Origin: Erythrobacteraceae bacterium WH01K
GTDB lineage: Bacteria; Pseudomonadota; Alphaproteobacteria; Sphingomonadales; Sphingomonadaceae
Direction: 5' to 3'
Length of the DNA: 64,000 bases
Assembly (NCBI GenBank): GCA_027941995.1
Contig: CP115967.1
Location: forward strand, 1-64,000
Below are positions 51,552-60,589 of the stretch, piece by piece. The stretch's first letter is position 1; the number at the start of each line of letters is the position of its first letter. The notes under the pieces are model-generated. The model worked only from the letters and a program-made list of their open reading frames with translations, was not told the origin of the DNA and searched no databases. A program made the position numbers and the translations under genes.

Positions 51552-52118
51552 ATGCTCGTCACCTTCCGCATCAAGCACACACAGACCCAGCTTCATTCAC
51601 GGCCCGCCGAAATCTCCGCGCTGGAGCTCGCCGCGCTGACGCGGCGGCTTCACTCTGGCAACGCCGCGCTCGACGTCGATCCCGGGGAATTCGGGGCAGC
51701 GCCCCTCAATTTCGAGATCAACGCCAATGCCCTCTCGATGGCCGCATTCACCGCCTGCTTCGACCATCGGGCCGAAATCATCTCGATCGTCGAAGAGGCG
51801 CAGTTCCTCGGGCGGACGCTGCGCGTCCGGCACCTCGGGCACCTCGCTCCGATAACGATCGAGGTCTCCGAACATATCGCCCTTGCGCGCGATCTCATGA
51901 TGGGCCCGGACCTTGCCGCGAAGGTACTCTTCGCCTTGGGACGCGACGACGCGGATGAAGGCGAGCTGACCCTCGAAAACTTGCGGTTGCTCCTCCAAGA
52001 TCATCGCACCTACGACGCGTTCTGCGGCGCCAAGATCACCCCGATTTACGACAGTCTGGCGTACCTCGCCTTCACTGACTGCGGCGAACAGACCCCCGTA
52101 CTGGAGTGGGTCCAGTGA
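51552..52118 (+). CDS. Hypothetical protein
   Basis: 188-aa acidic soluble protein. AGGAGG is placed about 8 nt before ATG 51552. No family recognised; ISALELAALTRRL and DEGELTLENLRLLLQDH are helical. Its stop overlaps the probable GTG start of the zinc-ribbon gene (GTGA), so the two are coupled. Confidence 0.65.
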   Translation: MLVTFRIKHTQTQLHSRPAEISALELAALTRRLHSGNAALDVDPGEFGAAPLNFEINANALSMAAFTACFDHRAEIISIVEEAQFLGRTLRVRHLGHLAPITIEVSEHIALARDLMMGPDLAAKVLFALGRDDADEGELTLENLRLLLQDHRTYDAFCGAKITPIYDSLAYLAFTDCGEQTPVLEWVQ

Positions 52119-52495
52119 TCGACAACGTGAACGCGATCGCCACGCCTCGCACACGCCTGAAGATGCGATGCCCCAACTGCGGTTCCGAAGCAATCTGCAA
52201 GGATGCCTGGGCCGCTTGGGACGAGAGCAACCAGCGCTGGGAGCTCGGTGGGGTCTACGACCATGAAACCTGCATCGAATGCGAGCACGAAGGCGACGAC
52301 CATTTCGACCGAATCGATCTCGACACAGGCGCGATCGTCGGTTCCGAAATAGACGAAGGATTGTCCGGCAACTGCGTCTCGGACGAGGGCCATGACATGC
52401 AGCCGCACCCGGTCACCGGAGCGCCATACTGCAAGGCGTGCTGCCCGCCTGAAGAGCCATTCGCGAACCACGCAATCTCATCGACCGGCGACTAG
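52115..52495 (+). CDS. Zinc-ribbon hypothetical protein
   Basis: 126 aa with several Cys pairs: MRCPNCGSEAIC near the start, TCIECEHEGDD in the middle and YCKACCPP at the end. These suggest one or two structural zinc sites. The start is either GTG 52115 (overlapping the previous stop) or ATG 52163, which would give the classical MRCPNC beginning. Family not recognised. Confidence 0.65.
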   Translation: MIDNVNAIATPRTRLKMRCPNCGSEAICKDAWAAWDESNQRWELGGVYDHETCIECEHEGDDHFDRIDLDTGAIVGSEIDEGLSGNCVSDEGHDMQPHPVTGAPYCKACCPPEEPFANHAISSTGD

Positions 52496-52839
52496 CCTCC
52501 CGCTGGATCGATGCATCGGAAAAGGGTGTCCGGCCATGAGCCGCGGCACCCTTTTCTCATGCCCGATACTCGAACCACTGGCGCATCGCGGCAACGCCTC
52601 GAACGAGCAGTGCAGCAAGTGACTTCCGCCTCCCGCCGATGGCCCGTCCGCCACCATCGCCATGAGCACTCCGGCCATACGCGGGTCAACCGAAAATGGA
52701 CCGACCGTGAAGCCGCTGCGCGGCTTCCGCACCACTCGATCAATTTTCGGTTCCCCTCCGCTTCGCTCCGGTGACCCGCGCACCGCCGGAGCGCTGATTC
52801 ATGGCATGGCGGACGAGCCGCCAACGACAGGAGGCTACC
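52496..52839. other. 344-bp intergenic region
   Basis: No supported gene. It contains GC hairpins and a segment at 52738-52755 (ATTTTCGGTTCCCCTCC) that loosely resembles the right half of repeat B. Confidence 0.4.
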
Positions 52840-53088
52840 ATGTGCTACACCACCGAAACATTCGAGGCTGACACCGCCACGATCCGCCAGATCGACACCG
52901 ACACGATCGCGCTCGACGAGAAGACACTGGAAGCGGAACGGCGCTCCTACCACTCCTTCTTCGACGTCCATGTGGTCCGCACCGAAGACGGCTACATCCT
53001 CATCGAGGAAGGCGATTACGGCGAGCTTCCGATGCACCTCATCGACGACATCGTCTACACCGCCACCGGCAAAATGGACGACGAATAA
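52840..53088 (+). CDS. Small hypothetical protein
   Basis: 82-aa acidic protein (MCYTTETFEADTATIRQ ... DGYILIEEGDYGELP). AGGAGG precedes the ATG by 7 nt. Not recognised. It converges on the coiled-coil gene across a shared hairpin terminator. Confidence 0.65.
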   Translation: MCYTTETFEADTATIRQIDTDTIALDEKTLEAERRSYHSFFDVHVVRTEDGYILIEEGDYGELPMHLIDDIVYTATGKMDDE

Positions 53089-53098
53089 TGACCCAAGC

Positions 53099-53120
53099 GG
53101 GCGGCGCTAAGGCGCCGCCC
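53099..53120. terminator. Bidirectional hairpin terminator
   Basis: Nine-bp stem GGGCGGCGC / GCGCCGCCC with TAAG loop between convergent genes. The stem is identical to that at 46861-46882. Confidence 0.7.
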
Positions 53121-53372
53121 TCAGGACGCCTGCTTCTGGCCCACAGGCTCCATCTTTTCGAGCGCCTCGATCGCGCTCTCCGGCTTGACGCTGACGGCCA
53201 GTTCCAACAGTCTCACCGCTCGCGCATGACCGACTTTGCGCACGAGCCTAGCCAGCTCCTTTTCGGCCTCTTCCTTTTCCATCTGCGCAAGCTTCCTCCG
53301 GCGCTCCGCAACGTCCTGTTCCGCAGCTTCGAGAGCCGCTCTTTCGCGCTCCACTTTCGATACCATTTCCAT
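53121..53372 (-). CDS. Small coiled-coil protein
   Basis: 83-aa highly charged helical protein (ERERAALEAAEQDVAERRRKLAQMEKEEAEKELARLVRK). AAAGGA lies before the ATG. The gene is alone on the minus strand between the backbone and transfer region. Function unknown. Confidence 0.6.
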   Translation of the reverse strand: MEMVSKVERERAALEAAEQDVAERRRKLAQMEKEEAEKELARLVRKVGHARAVRLLELAVSVKPESAIEALEKMEPVGQKQAS

Positions 53373-54062
53373 GTCCTTTCACGACGGATTTCATGCTTCG
53401 CTTGATGCAGCAACCGCCATGAATTTTCGAGCCGTTTTTTTGCTCGATGCTTTTGCGTTTTGCCGTGATGGAAGGAGGTCTGTTATTTGGGCCATCCTTC
53501 GCGGCCTCGGCCGCTACGGACCGCGCTCTATTGCGCTAGGTTCCTCGCTGCCCTGGCTTCGCTAGGGCAGCTTCGTCACCAAGCTCCACCGAGCCTGGCT
53601 ATGCCAGTCTCGGCCCTTCGGGTGACGATCGACGTGGACCTGAAGGTCCACTCTTGTCCACCCAGGAAGAAGCATTGCCACCGCAGCGTTATACACGCTC
53701 GGGGCTCTTGGCGGCACGATGGCCGGCACTCCCATCTGGATATCCAGCTCCTCTCACGACTCCTCGAGACAAGCGACCGACAAGAAGAACCGCCAAGTCC
53801 CTATTTTAGCACACCCTACACGGCTGCGCCGTAGGTCTTTTCGGATCGAAAGACGTGGTATTGCAACGACTTAAAGCGATCTCGCAACGCCGAAATATAT
53901 TTCGGCTTTTCGCCCGAAAGCCGAAAGGTTCCGGTTATGCTGTTTTTTCAATAGCTTGGAACCGCAATATATTTCGAGCGCGTCAGCGCTTCCCTTTCCG
54001 TTTCGGACGGCATATAAGGGGCTTGCGATAGAGAAACCATGCACAACTCGGAAAGAGTTTGC
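53373..54062. other. 690-bp intergenic region: repeat A3 and candidate oriT
   Basis: No supported gene. The left part holds repeat A3. The right part (about 53820-54060) is AT-rich and repeat-dense immediately upstream of the transfer genes. Features are a perfect 18-bp palindrome GCCGAAATATATTTCGGC (53889-53906), a second AATATATTTCG (53966-53976), and GGTTCC / GGAACC arms around 53927 and 53958. This is where oriT would be expected in a TrwA-B-C-type order. Confidence 0.5.
53518..53634 (+). repeat. Structured repeat A, copy 3
   Basis: The most diverged copy. The third hairpin (53589-53613) is CCGAG-c-CTGGC-tat-GCCAG-t-CTCGG: the inner stem differs wholly from copies 1 and 2 yet still pairs. 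Confidence 0.75.
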
Positions 54063-54353
54063 ATGGCCAGTACATACAAAGGCATCGGCGTAGGGTTCTC
54101 CTCCGATGCAATCGAAGCCCTAGATGCCTACGCCGCAGCGCAAGGCATCACGCGTGCCGAAGCTATCCGCACCTCCGTCAATATTGGTCTGCCGATGCTC
54201 AAGCTGGGCATCGCCCTTAACGGGCAACGCGCACTTACGATCCTTGAGCATACCCAGCTCGCGCTCTCCCTCCTGGTCGAACGCCAGTACCCGGAAGACA
54301 GCGAAGAACTCGTTAGAGCGGCTATGCGCAACGTGCGAGAGCACCATGCGTGA
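54063..54353 (+). CDS. Ribbon-helix-helix relaxosome accessory protein (TrwA-like)
   Basis: 96-aa protein. ATG 54063 has GGAAAGAG upstream and gives MASTYKGIGVGFSSDAIEALDAYAAAQGITRAEAIRTSV, a ribbon-helix-helix pattern (another ATG lies at 54039). It sits directly before a TrwB-type coupling protein and a TrwC-type relaxase, the same order as trwA-trwB-trwC of R388. It probably binds oriT and represses the operon. Its stop overlaps the coupling-protein start by 8 bp. Confidence 0.65.
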   Translation: MASTYKGIGVGFSSDAIEALDAYAAAQGITRAEAIRTSVNIGLPMLKLGIALNGQRALTILEHTQLALSLLVERQYPEDSEELVRAAMRNVREHHA

Positions 54354-56742
54354 GGACATTCGCCTGAACCGCAAAGCAGTCACTTTGCAGCACGCTTCGG
54401 CGCGCGGAAAAGTGAAAAGAAACGCGAACAATTTTACCCGCGGCTCGCAGCTGTTTCATCACGAGGTCATGATGACCTGGGCGGGTATCCGATTGCCCGT
54501 TTTCATCTGGATCGGAACGACGATCCTGCTGCTGTTCGTGCTGGGGTATCTTACCTTCGAAAAGCATGAGGTTCACCTCGTTCTAATGAAGATCCTTGCG
54601 GGCATTTGGAACTTCACAGGGCTGGATCCATCGAAGCCCATCAATCTGACCCTTCCGTCGGGCCAAATCGTGCAGGGATCGATAGCGATAGTGCCGTACC
54701 ATCCAGCGGTCGAAGCGGCGTGGTCCACGGCCGTCCGCATCAGCGTTTCCTCGATGCTCGGCGCGGCATTCATTTGCGTTCCGCTGACCGTCTGGTTCGT
54801 CGACTTTTCACAACGTCGCGGATCGGAAATCCTGAACGAGCGACACGAGCGCGGCGCGATCATGGTCGAACGTCCGGTTCTGCGCGAAAGTATCCTTGCG
54901 CATAACCGTGACGAGCATCGCAAGGAGTGCCTTTCCAGGAAGCCGCCTGTCGATCCGAAAGCGGTGCTTGAGGCACCGTTGAAAGATCGTGTGCGTGAAG
55001 GCTTCCACGAGCCCTATATCCTCGCTGGACTGCCCTATCCGTGGCGCCTCGAACAGAGCCACGCGATGTTCATCGGTACGACCGGTGCGGGTAAGACGAC
55101 CGAGCTGAAAAAACTGGTCACACAGGCGCGTGCTAGGGGCCATCGCTGCGTCATCTTCGACCTGACCGGGACATTCGTCGAAAGCTTCTACAACGAAGAG
55201 ACGGATGTCATTCTGAACCCAATGGATAAGCGCTGCAAAGCGTGGTCCATTTTCGATGATTGCCACAACTACGCGGAGTTCATGAGCGCGGCGACCGCAC
55301 TGGTTCCCAGTGGACAGAGCGTGGAGGACGATTTCTGGCAGAAATCCGCTAGAACCCTGATGGTCGAAATGTGCGTGAAGCTGGCCAAGATGGGCGTCAG
55401 ATCGAATGGCGGACTAGCCTATTTTTTGATGATGTCGGATCTCAAGACGATCCACGCCCAGCTTGAAGGAACGGTTGCCGGTCCGATGATGTCCCCATCG
55501 GCCGCCAAGATGGCGGAATCGATCCGCACGACATTCATCGCGAACGCCAATGCCTTCCGCTTCCTGCCAGATCCCAAGCCGGGCGAAGAAGGCTTCTCGA
55601 TCAAGAAATGGATGACCGAGGATGTAAAAGAAGGCTCGATCCTGTTCATCACCTCAACCCATCCCGATCTTGTCCTAAACAGGCCGCTGCTAACGCTCTG
55701 GATGGACCTTGCGGTCAATGGGCTGTTCGAGATGGGCAGGAGCCGCAATCTGCGCACCTGGTTCCTCATTGACGAAGTCCATGCCCTGCACCGCCTGCCC
55801 GCAATCGATCATGGTCTGCAGACCGCGCGCGCGTTCGGCGGCGCCTTCGTGCTCGGGATGCACTCCTTCGACAAACTGGAAGAGACATACGGTGAGCATG
55901 GGGCCACCAATCTGGCCTCGCTCGCCGGTACAAAGCTGATCCTCAAAACAGCCGATCCCGAGACATCGCGGCGCTGCTCTGAATTCATCGGGAGCCGAGA
56001 GGTTCGCCAGATGGATGAGGCTTACTCCTACGGCTACAATAACAGCCGCGACGCCTCGACGATCACTCCACGCACCGATGTGAAAGAACTCGTCATGCCG
56101 GACGATATCGGCAACCTGCGCAGCCTTACCGGCTTCATAAAATTCCCGGACGGCTTCCCCGCCTCGCGGGTGAAGCTGAGCTGGAAGGACTATCCCGTCC
56201 GCGCAGAGGGATTCCACCGCGTCACCGACATGCGTGCCGGCGAGTACGTGCCGAGCGAAGATGTAGCCGCGGAAATGGGGGTTGATGGACGCGAAGGGGA
56301 GGGGCCGGACAACGTGCCGAAGGACAGGCGCGATGGGGTTGATGTAGTCCTCAGTCAGGCGGAGCTTGAAGCCGAAAAGCTGCGCGAAGAGGTAGAGGGC
56401 TCGCTAGATCGAGAGGTTGACGAGCGAGAGAGGGAGAACAGTCCGGAATTGAAGCTTGGCGACGCGATCGAGGAGACCGCCGATCAGCGGGATCAGGACG
56501 ACGTGCGCTCGTACATGAACGCAAAGAAGAAGGACGATCGCGAACGCCAGCGCATTGCGATGCGGGACGTTCAGGAGCGCGGTGCGGCGGCCAAGAACAC
56601 GCTGGCACAGACGCGCACCATACGAGGGAAGGATGACGGCCAGGAAAGCATTCTGGCGCGCGAGAACCGCCAGGGGTTCGGGCGCGAGGAGGAACATCGC
56701 AAGGAAGTCGCGATCGAGGAAGATCAGGAGCTGGGCCGGTGA
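54346..56742 (+). CDS. traD: Type IV coupling protein (TraD/TrwB-like)
   Basis: 798-aa inner-membrane ATPase that delivers the relaxosome to the conjugation channel. Two N-terminal membrane helices (about 45-65 and 125-150) are followed by the motor domain with Walker A GTTGAGKTT (about 243) and Walker B FLIDEVHAL (about 474). The C-terminal 170 residues are charged and low-complexity (EKLREEVEGSLDREVDERERE). ATG 54346 overlaps the previous stop. Its own stop overlaps the XRE gene start (GTGA). Confidence 0.9.
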   Translation: MREDIRLNRKAVTLQHASARGKVKRNANNFTRGSQLFHHEVMMTWAGIRLPVFIWIGTTILLLFVLGYLTFEKHEVHLVLMKILAGIWNFTGLDPSKPINLTLPSGQIVQGSIAIVPYHPAVEAAWSTAVRISVSSMLGAAFICVPLTVWFVDFSQRRGSEILNERHERGAIMVERPVLRESILAHNRDEHRKECLSRKPPVDPKAVLEAPLKDRVREGFHEPYILAGLPYPWRLEQSHAMFIGTTGAGKTTELKKLVTQARARGHRCVIFDLTGTFVESFYNEETDVILNPMDKRCKAWSIFDDCHNYAEFMSAATALVPSGQSVEDDFWQKSARTLMVEMCVKLAKMGVRSNGGLAYFLMMSDLKTIHAQLEGTVAGPMMSPSAAKMAESIRTTFIANANAFRFLPDPKPGEEGFSIKKWMTEDVKEGSILFITSTHPDLVLNRPLLTLWMDLAVNGLFEMGRSRNLRTWFLIDEVHALHRLPAIDHGLQTARAFGGAFVLGMHSFDKLEETYGEHGATNLASLAGTKLILKTADPETSRRCSEFIGSREVRQMDEAYSYGYNNSRDASTITPRTDVKELVMPDDIGNLRSLTGFIKFPDGFPASRVKLSWKDYPVRAEGFHRVTDMRAGEYVPSEDVAAEMGVDGREGEGPDNVPKDRRDGVDVVLSQAELEAEKLREEVEGSLDREVDERERENSPELKLGDAIEETADQRDQDDVRSYMNAKKKDDRERQRIAMRDVQERGAAAKNTLAQTRTIRGKDDGQESILARENRQGFGREEEHRKEVAIEEDQELGR

Positions 56743-57020
56743 GCCGCCTGTCAACGATCAGCCATATCGATCCAAAGAGCAGAGCCGAAATAGGTCAACG
56801 GCTGAAGGCTGTCCGAACGAGCGTGGGCGAGGTCGGTGAGACCTTCGCCCAAGCGATCGGAACCTCTCAGGCGTCACTGTCGGGTTATGAGAATGGCAAG
56901 AACGCAATTCCGATCCGGATCGTCCTGTGCCTGTGCGAAACCTATCAAGTAGACGCACACTGGTTATTGCTCGGCCGGGGGTGGATGATTCGTTTTGTGC
57001 GTCAGGCGGAGGCGACCTGA
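56739..57020 (+). CDS. XRE-family transcriptional regulator
   Basis: 93-aa DNA-binding protein consisting of a helix-turn-helix (RLKAVRTSVGEVGETFAQAIGTSQASLSGYENGKNAIP). It starts with GTG overlapping the coupling-protein stop, and the relaxase begins one base after its stop. This placement in the middle of the transfer operon suggests feedback control of transfer gene expression. Confidence 0.85.
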   Translation: MSRLSTISHIDPKSRAEIGQRLKAVRTSVGEVGETFAQAIGTSQASLSGYENGKNAIPIRIVLCLCETYQVDAHWLLLGRGWMIRFVRQAEAT

Positions 57021-60000
57021 ATGCTCTCGGTCGCATCCGTTTCGTCGGCAAGTGGCGCAGCGAACTACTTCGCCAAGGACGACTACTATGTCGGCGACGG
57101 CCCTGCCGAGCTGAGCGAATGGGGAGGGAAGGGCGCCGAAGCGCTCGGTCTGAGCGGTTCGGTGTCGAAGGAGGACTTCGAGCGAGTCCTCGATGGGAAG
57201 CTGCCCGACGGGACCGTCGTCAACGGCGCGGAGAAGCGCAGGGCAGGTGTGGATCTCACCTTCTCCATGCCGAAATCGGCGAGCCTGATGGCGCAACTCG
57301 GCGGCGACAAGCGCGTCCTCACGGCGCAAGAGGCGGCCGTGAAGGCCACGATGGCCTATCTCGAAAAGCATTTCGCCGAAGCGCGCGACTATTCACGCAA
57401 TCCCAACGGCGAAGCAGTTCAGACCGGCAAGCTACTTTACGCTCTCTTCCAGCACGACACGAGCCGCAAACTCGACCCCCAGAACCATACACACGCCGTC
57501 ATCGCGGCTATGACACAGGACAAGGCGGGCAACTGGAAGGCGCTCTGGAACGGTGAGGTCTGGAAGAACAACTCCGTCCTCGGATCGATCTACAACGCGG
57601 CGCTGCGTTCAAATCTCGAAAGGATCGGCTACCGGACCGAGCTCACCGGCAAGCACGGCCAGTTCGAAATCCAGGGCGTGTCGCGCGAGGTCATCGAAGC
57701 ATTCAGCCAGCGAAGCGCTGAGATCGACGCGAAAGCGAACCAGATCGGAATATCAACGGCGAAAGAGCGGGATAAGGTCGTCGTCAATACCCGCGATCCC
57801 AAGCTCAATCCCGACGACAAGCAGGCGCTTCGCCAGGAATGGGCCAAGCGCGCGGAAGGGCTAGGCTTCGATGCGAAGCGGCTTGTGGAACAGGCTCGTG
57901 CCCGCACAGATAATGGCCGTGAGGGGACTTTGGGCACGGTGGATCGTGTGCGCGGCGTTATCGCTGCGGTACAGGAAACCACGCAGCTTTACACGAGACC
58001 CGCCGACGAGCTGACCACGAACGGCCTGCACCGCATGGGCCTCACCCCGACCCAGCTGCGCACCGAGCTCGCGACGGCTTCGGCCGTCCGAGTGATCGGA
58101 GAGCGCGAAACTTCATGGACCCGCGGCGAACTGGTCAAGACGGCGCTCGATCTCGGCATCAAGGGCGTGACCGCCGAAGGCGTGGAAGCCCGCATGGAGG
58201 TGCTGATCGACAAGGGGCAGATGCTGCCCGGCAAGAGTACGCGGCTCGACGGTGCGGTGGAGAAGTTCACCACCCCCGAACATGCGGCAATAGAGCGGGC
58301 GACCCTCGCAAACGTGACGGCCGGCAGAGATGCGAGCCCGGGAATGATCGAGGCTGGTGCAGCCCCGGAGCGCCTGCGCGCGGTATCGGGCGACCACGAT
58401 CTCAATGCCGAGCAGATCGCTGCCGGAACGCTCGCATTGTCGAGCAACGACCGCACGGTCGTGATCCAGGGCGTCGCCGGCGCCGGCAAGACGACCCTCA
58501 TCTCCGCGATCGCCAGCGTGGCGCGTGAAGAAGGCAGGGATGTGATCGGCCTCGCGTTCGCGAACAAGATGGTGAACGACCTTCGGAACGAAACCGAAAT
58601 ACGCTCCTCGAGCGGCGAGCTGGCCAAGGAGGGTATCGAGGCCAAAACCGTCTCTTCCTTCGTGAACCAGCATCTGCGCGCCGCGCTTCACGGGAGCGGA
58701 CCCACTTTCGAAGCCTCGCGAGCCGCGCTCACGGGCAAGGTCCTCGTTCTCGACGAAGCTTCGCTGGTCGCCAACAAACCGATGAACGATCTTCTCACGA
58801 TCGCCAATCGGTTGGGCGTCGAGAAGCTGGTGATGATCGGCGACAGAGCGCAGCTGCAACCGATCGAGGCGGGCAAGAGCTTCTCGCTCATCCAGTCCGA
58901 TGGCCCCGCACTGGCGAGGCTCGACACCAGCCTTCGCCAACGGACCGAACACATGAAGGACGCCGCGGGCCTGGCCCGAGCGGGCAAGTTCCGAGAGAGC
59001 TTCGCCTCGCTCGGCGACAAGGTGGTCGAAGCGGGAAAGGACCACTTGGCGGTAGCAGCCAAGACCTGGCTCGATCTCTCGCCCGAGGACCGGGAACGCA
59101 CCGCCATCTACTCGTCCGGCAGAGACGCGCGCGCGACCCTCAACAAAATGGTTCAGGACGGACTGAGAGCCGAAGGCTCGATCAAGGGCGAGGGGATGGT
59201 GCTTGATACGCTCAGACCGGCCCACGCGACCCGTGAGGAGCTTCGCTACGCATCGACCTATACCAAGGGGCAGCTGCTCGAAGTCATGCGCCAGAACGCG
59301 CCTGGCGGGCTTTCTCGCGGCCGATACGATGTCGAGGGTCTTGACGAGAAGGGCAGGGTGCTTCTGCGCGACGAGAACGGCAAGCTGAAGCGCTTCGATC
59401 CCGCGCGCATCGATCCTGCCGACAAGCGCGACGCCTTGCGTCTCTCGGAGAAGACCAAGGAAACCATCCACGAAGGCGACAAGGTCCGCTGGACCGAGAA
59501 GGACGACGCGCGCAAGCTGATGAAATCCGAGGAAGCAAAGATCCTCGGCATCAAGGACGGCGTCGTGACGGTCGAGAACCGGCACGGCGAAACGGTCGAG
59601 CTCAAGCAAAACGACAAGATGCTGGAGCGCATGGGCCTCGCCTACGTGATCAACATGCATCAGGCGCAGGGTGATACGCGCGACATGGCGATCGGCGAGA
59701 TGCACTCGTCGGCGCGGCATCTCTCGAACCAACGCCTGGCGCTGGTCATGATGACCCGCGTGCGCGACGACATCACCATCATCACCAACGACCGCGACCA
59801 GCTCCTCTCACAGATCGGACGCAATCCCGGCGACAAGACCAGCGCCCTCGAGACGCTGGGCGAAAAACAGGTCGAGAATGCGCGCAGCGACCGCGCCGCT
59901 CCCGACTTCAATCCGAGAATTCCGGAACACCTGAAGGTCGGCGAGGCAAGCGCGGACCGCCTGCCATCGGTCGACAAGGAAAGCCTGCGCGCGGTGCCGC

Positions 60001-60041
60001 AGATCGACCTTCCCGAACGCAACATCGAACGTGCCCGATAG
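57021..60041 (+). CDS. MobF-family relaxase-helicase (TraA/TrwC-like)
   Basis: 1,006-aa conjugative relaxase. The N-terminal relaxase domain (1-300) has candidate nicking tyrosines Tyr16, Tyr22 and Tyr23 (ANYFAKDDYY), and the metal-binding His motif FQHDTSRKLDPQNHTHAV (about 142-159). The C-terminal helicase of TraI/RecD2 type has Walker A GVAGAGKTT (about 483), Walker B VLDEAS (about 574), GDRAQLQP, and the late motif YVINMHQAQGDT. It nicks oriT and unwinds the transferred strand. It acts together with the TraD-type protein two genes upstream. Confidence 0.92.
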   Translation: MLSVASVSSASGAANYFAKDDYYVGDGPAELSEWGGKGAEALGLSGSVSKEDFERVLDGKLPDGTVVNGAEKRRAGVDLTFSMPKSASLMAQLGGDKRVLTAQEAAVKATMAYLEKHFAEARDYSRNPNGEAVQTGKLLYALFQHDTSRKLDPQNHTHAVIAAMTQDKAGNWKALWNGEVWKNNSVLGSIYNAALRSNLERIGYRTELTGKHGQFEIQGVSREVIEAFSQRSAEIDAKANQIGISTAKERDKVVVNTRDPKLNPDDKQALRQEWAKRAEGLGFDAKRLVEQARARTDNGREGTLGTVDRVRGVIAAVQETTQLYTRPADELTTNGLHRMGLTPTQLRTELATASAVRVIGERETSWTRGELVKTALDLGIKGVTAEGVEARMEVLIDKGQMLPGKSTRLDGAVEKFTTPEHAAIERATLANVTAGRDASPGMIEAGAAPERLRAVSGDHDLNAEQIAAGTLALSSNDRTVVIQGVAGAGKTTLISAIASVAREEGRDVIGLAFANKMVNDLRNETEIRSSSGELAKEGIEAKTVSSFVNQHLRAALHGSGPTFEASRAALTGKVLVLDEASLVANKPMNDLLTIANRLGVEKLVMIGDRAQLQPIEAGKSFSLIQSDGPALARLDTSLRQRTEHMKDAAGLARAGKFRESFASLGDKVVEAGKDHLAVAAKTWLDLSPEDRERTAIYSSGRDARATLNKMVQDGLRAEGSIKGEGMVLDTLRPAHATREELRYASTYTKGQLLEVMRQNAPGGLSRGRYDVEGLDEKGRVLLRDENGKLKRFDPARIDPADKRDALRLSEKTKETIHEGDKVRWTEKDDARKLMKSEEAKILGIKDGVVTVENRHGETVELKQNDKMLERMGLAYVINMHQAQGDTRDMAIGEMHSSARHLSNQRLALVMMTRVRDDITIITNDRDQLLSQIGRNPGDKTSALETLGEKQVENARSDRAAPDFNPRIPEHLKVGEASADRLPSVDKESLRAVPQIDLPERNIERAR

Positions 60042-60051
60042 GAGACTGGCA

Positions 60052-60447
60052 ATGGACAAGACGCAGCATGGCCTGATCGCCAACGACCCGAAGAGCGACA
60101 GCCTGATGGCCGTCCTCGAGCAGCAGCCGACCCTTACCAACTTCGTGAAGCAGGCCGGGCTGCAGGAAGTCGCCGAAATGGTGGAGGGGGACAATTTCGT
60201 GGTGTGCGATCTAGACCTGCACGGTGTCCAGGGATGTGCCGACATGCGCGAGATGATCGCGAACCAGCAGATGGTGGCCGAGTGCGTCGCCATCGGCCTC
60301 GCCATCCTCGTCGCGGTGATCGTCGGGTCGATCGCCGTCGCTTTCGTCAACCTCGCAACGAAGTTCGCCGCGCCGATCGGAAGGAACCGCGTCTACGCGC
60401 TCTTTCCGCGGCGCCTGAACGAATTCTGGAAAGGCAGCACGACATGA
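60052..60447 (+). CDS. Membrane-anchored hypothetical protein
   Basis: 131 aa: a soluble N-terminal part (about 1-75), one strong membrane helix (AIGLAILVAVIVGSIAVAFVNLA) and a short basic tail. It begins 10 bp after the relaxase, with AGGAG before the ATG, and overlaps the next gene (ATGA). It is probably a transfer-operon gene, but no homologue is recognised. Confidence 0.65.
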   Translation: MDKTQHGLIANDPKSDSLMAVLEQQPTLTNFVKQAGLQEVAEMVEGDNFVVCDLDLHGVQGCADMREMIANQQMVAECVAIGLAILVAVIVGSIAVAFVNLATKFAAPIGRNRVYALFPRRLNEFWKGSTT

Positions 60448-60587
60448 CCAACGTCCTAACCGGGCCGTGGGGCCTCTTCACGGTCTCGCCACGGGAGCTG
60501 ATCGAAATCGGCGTGATGATCGGTGTCGCGGTCGCCCTGACAGTGATGATCTACTGGAACATTCCACGCTGGTCGGGCGAGGACTGA
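60444..60587 (+). CDS. Small membrane protein
   Basis: 47 aa with one membrane helix (IEIGVMIGVAVALTVMIYW). Its start overlaps the previous stop (ATGA), and the next gene begins 2 bp after it. Packing supports real expression. Function unknown. Confidence 0.6.
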   Translation: MTNVLTGPWGLFTVSPRELIEIGVMIGVAVALTVMIYWNIPRWSGED

Positions 60588-60589
60588 AC

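Noticed and set aside
58113-59732. 539-codon minus-strand frame over the relaxase
   Set aside because: Antisense of the helicase domain; no recognisable motifs and no ribosome site.
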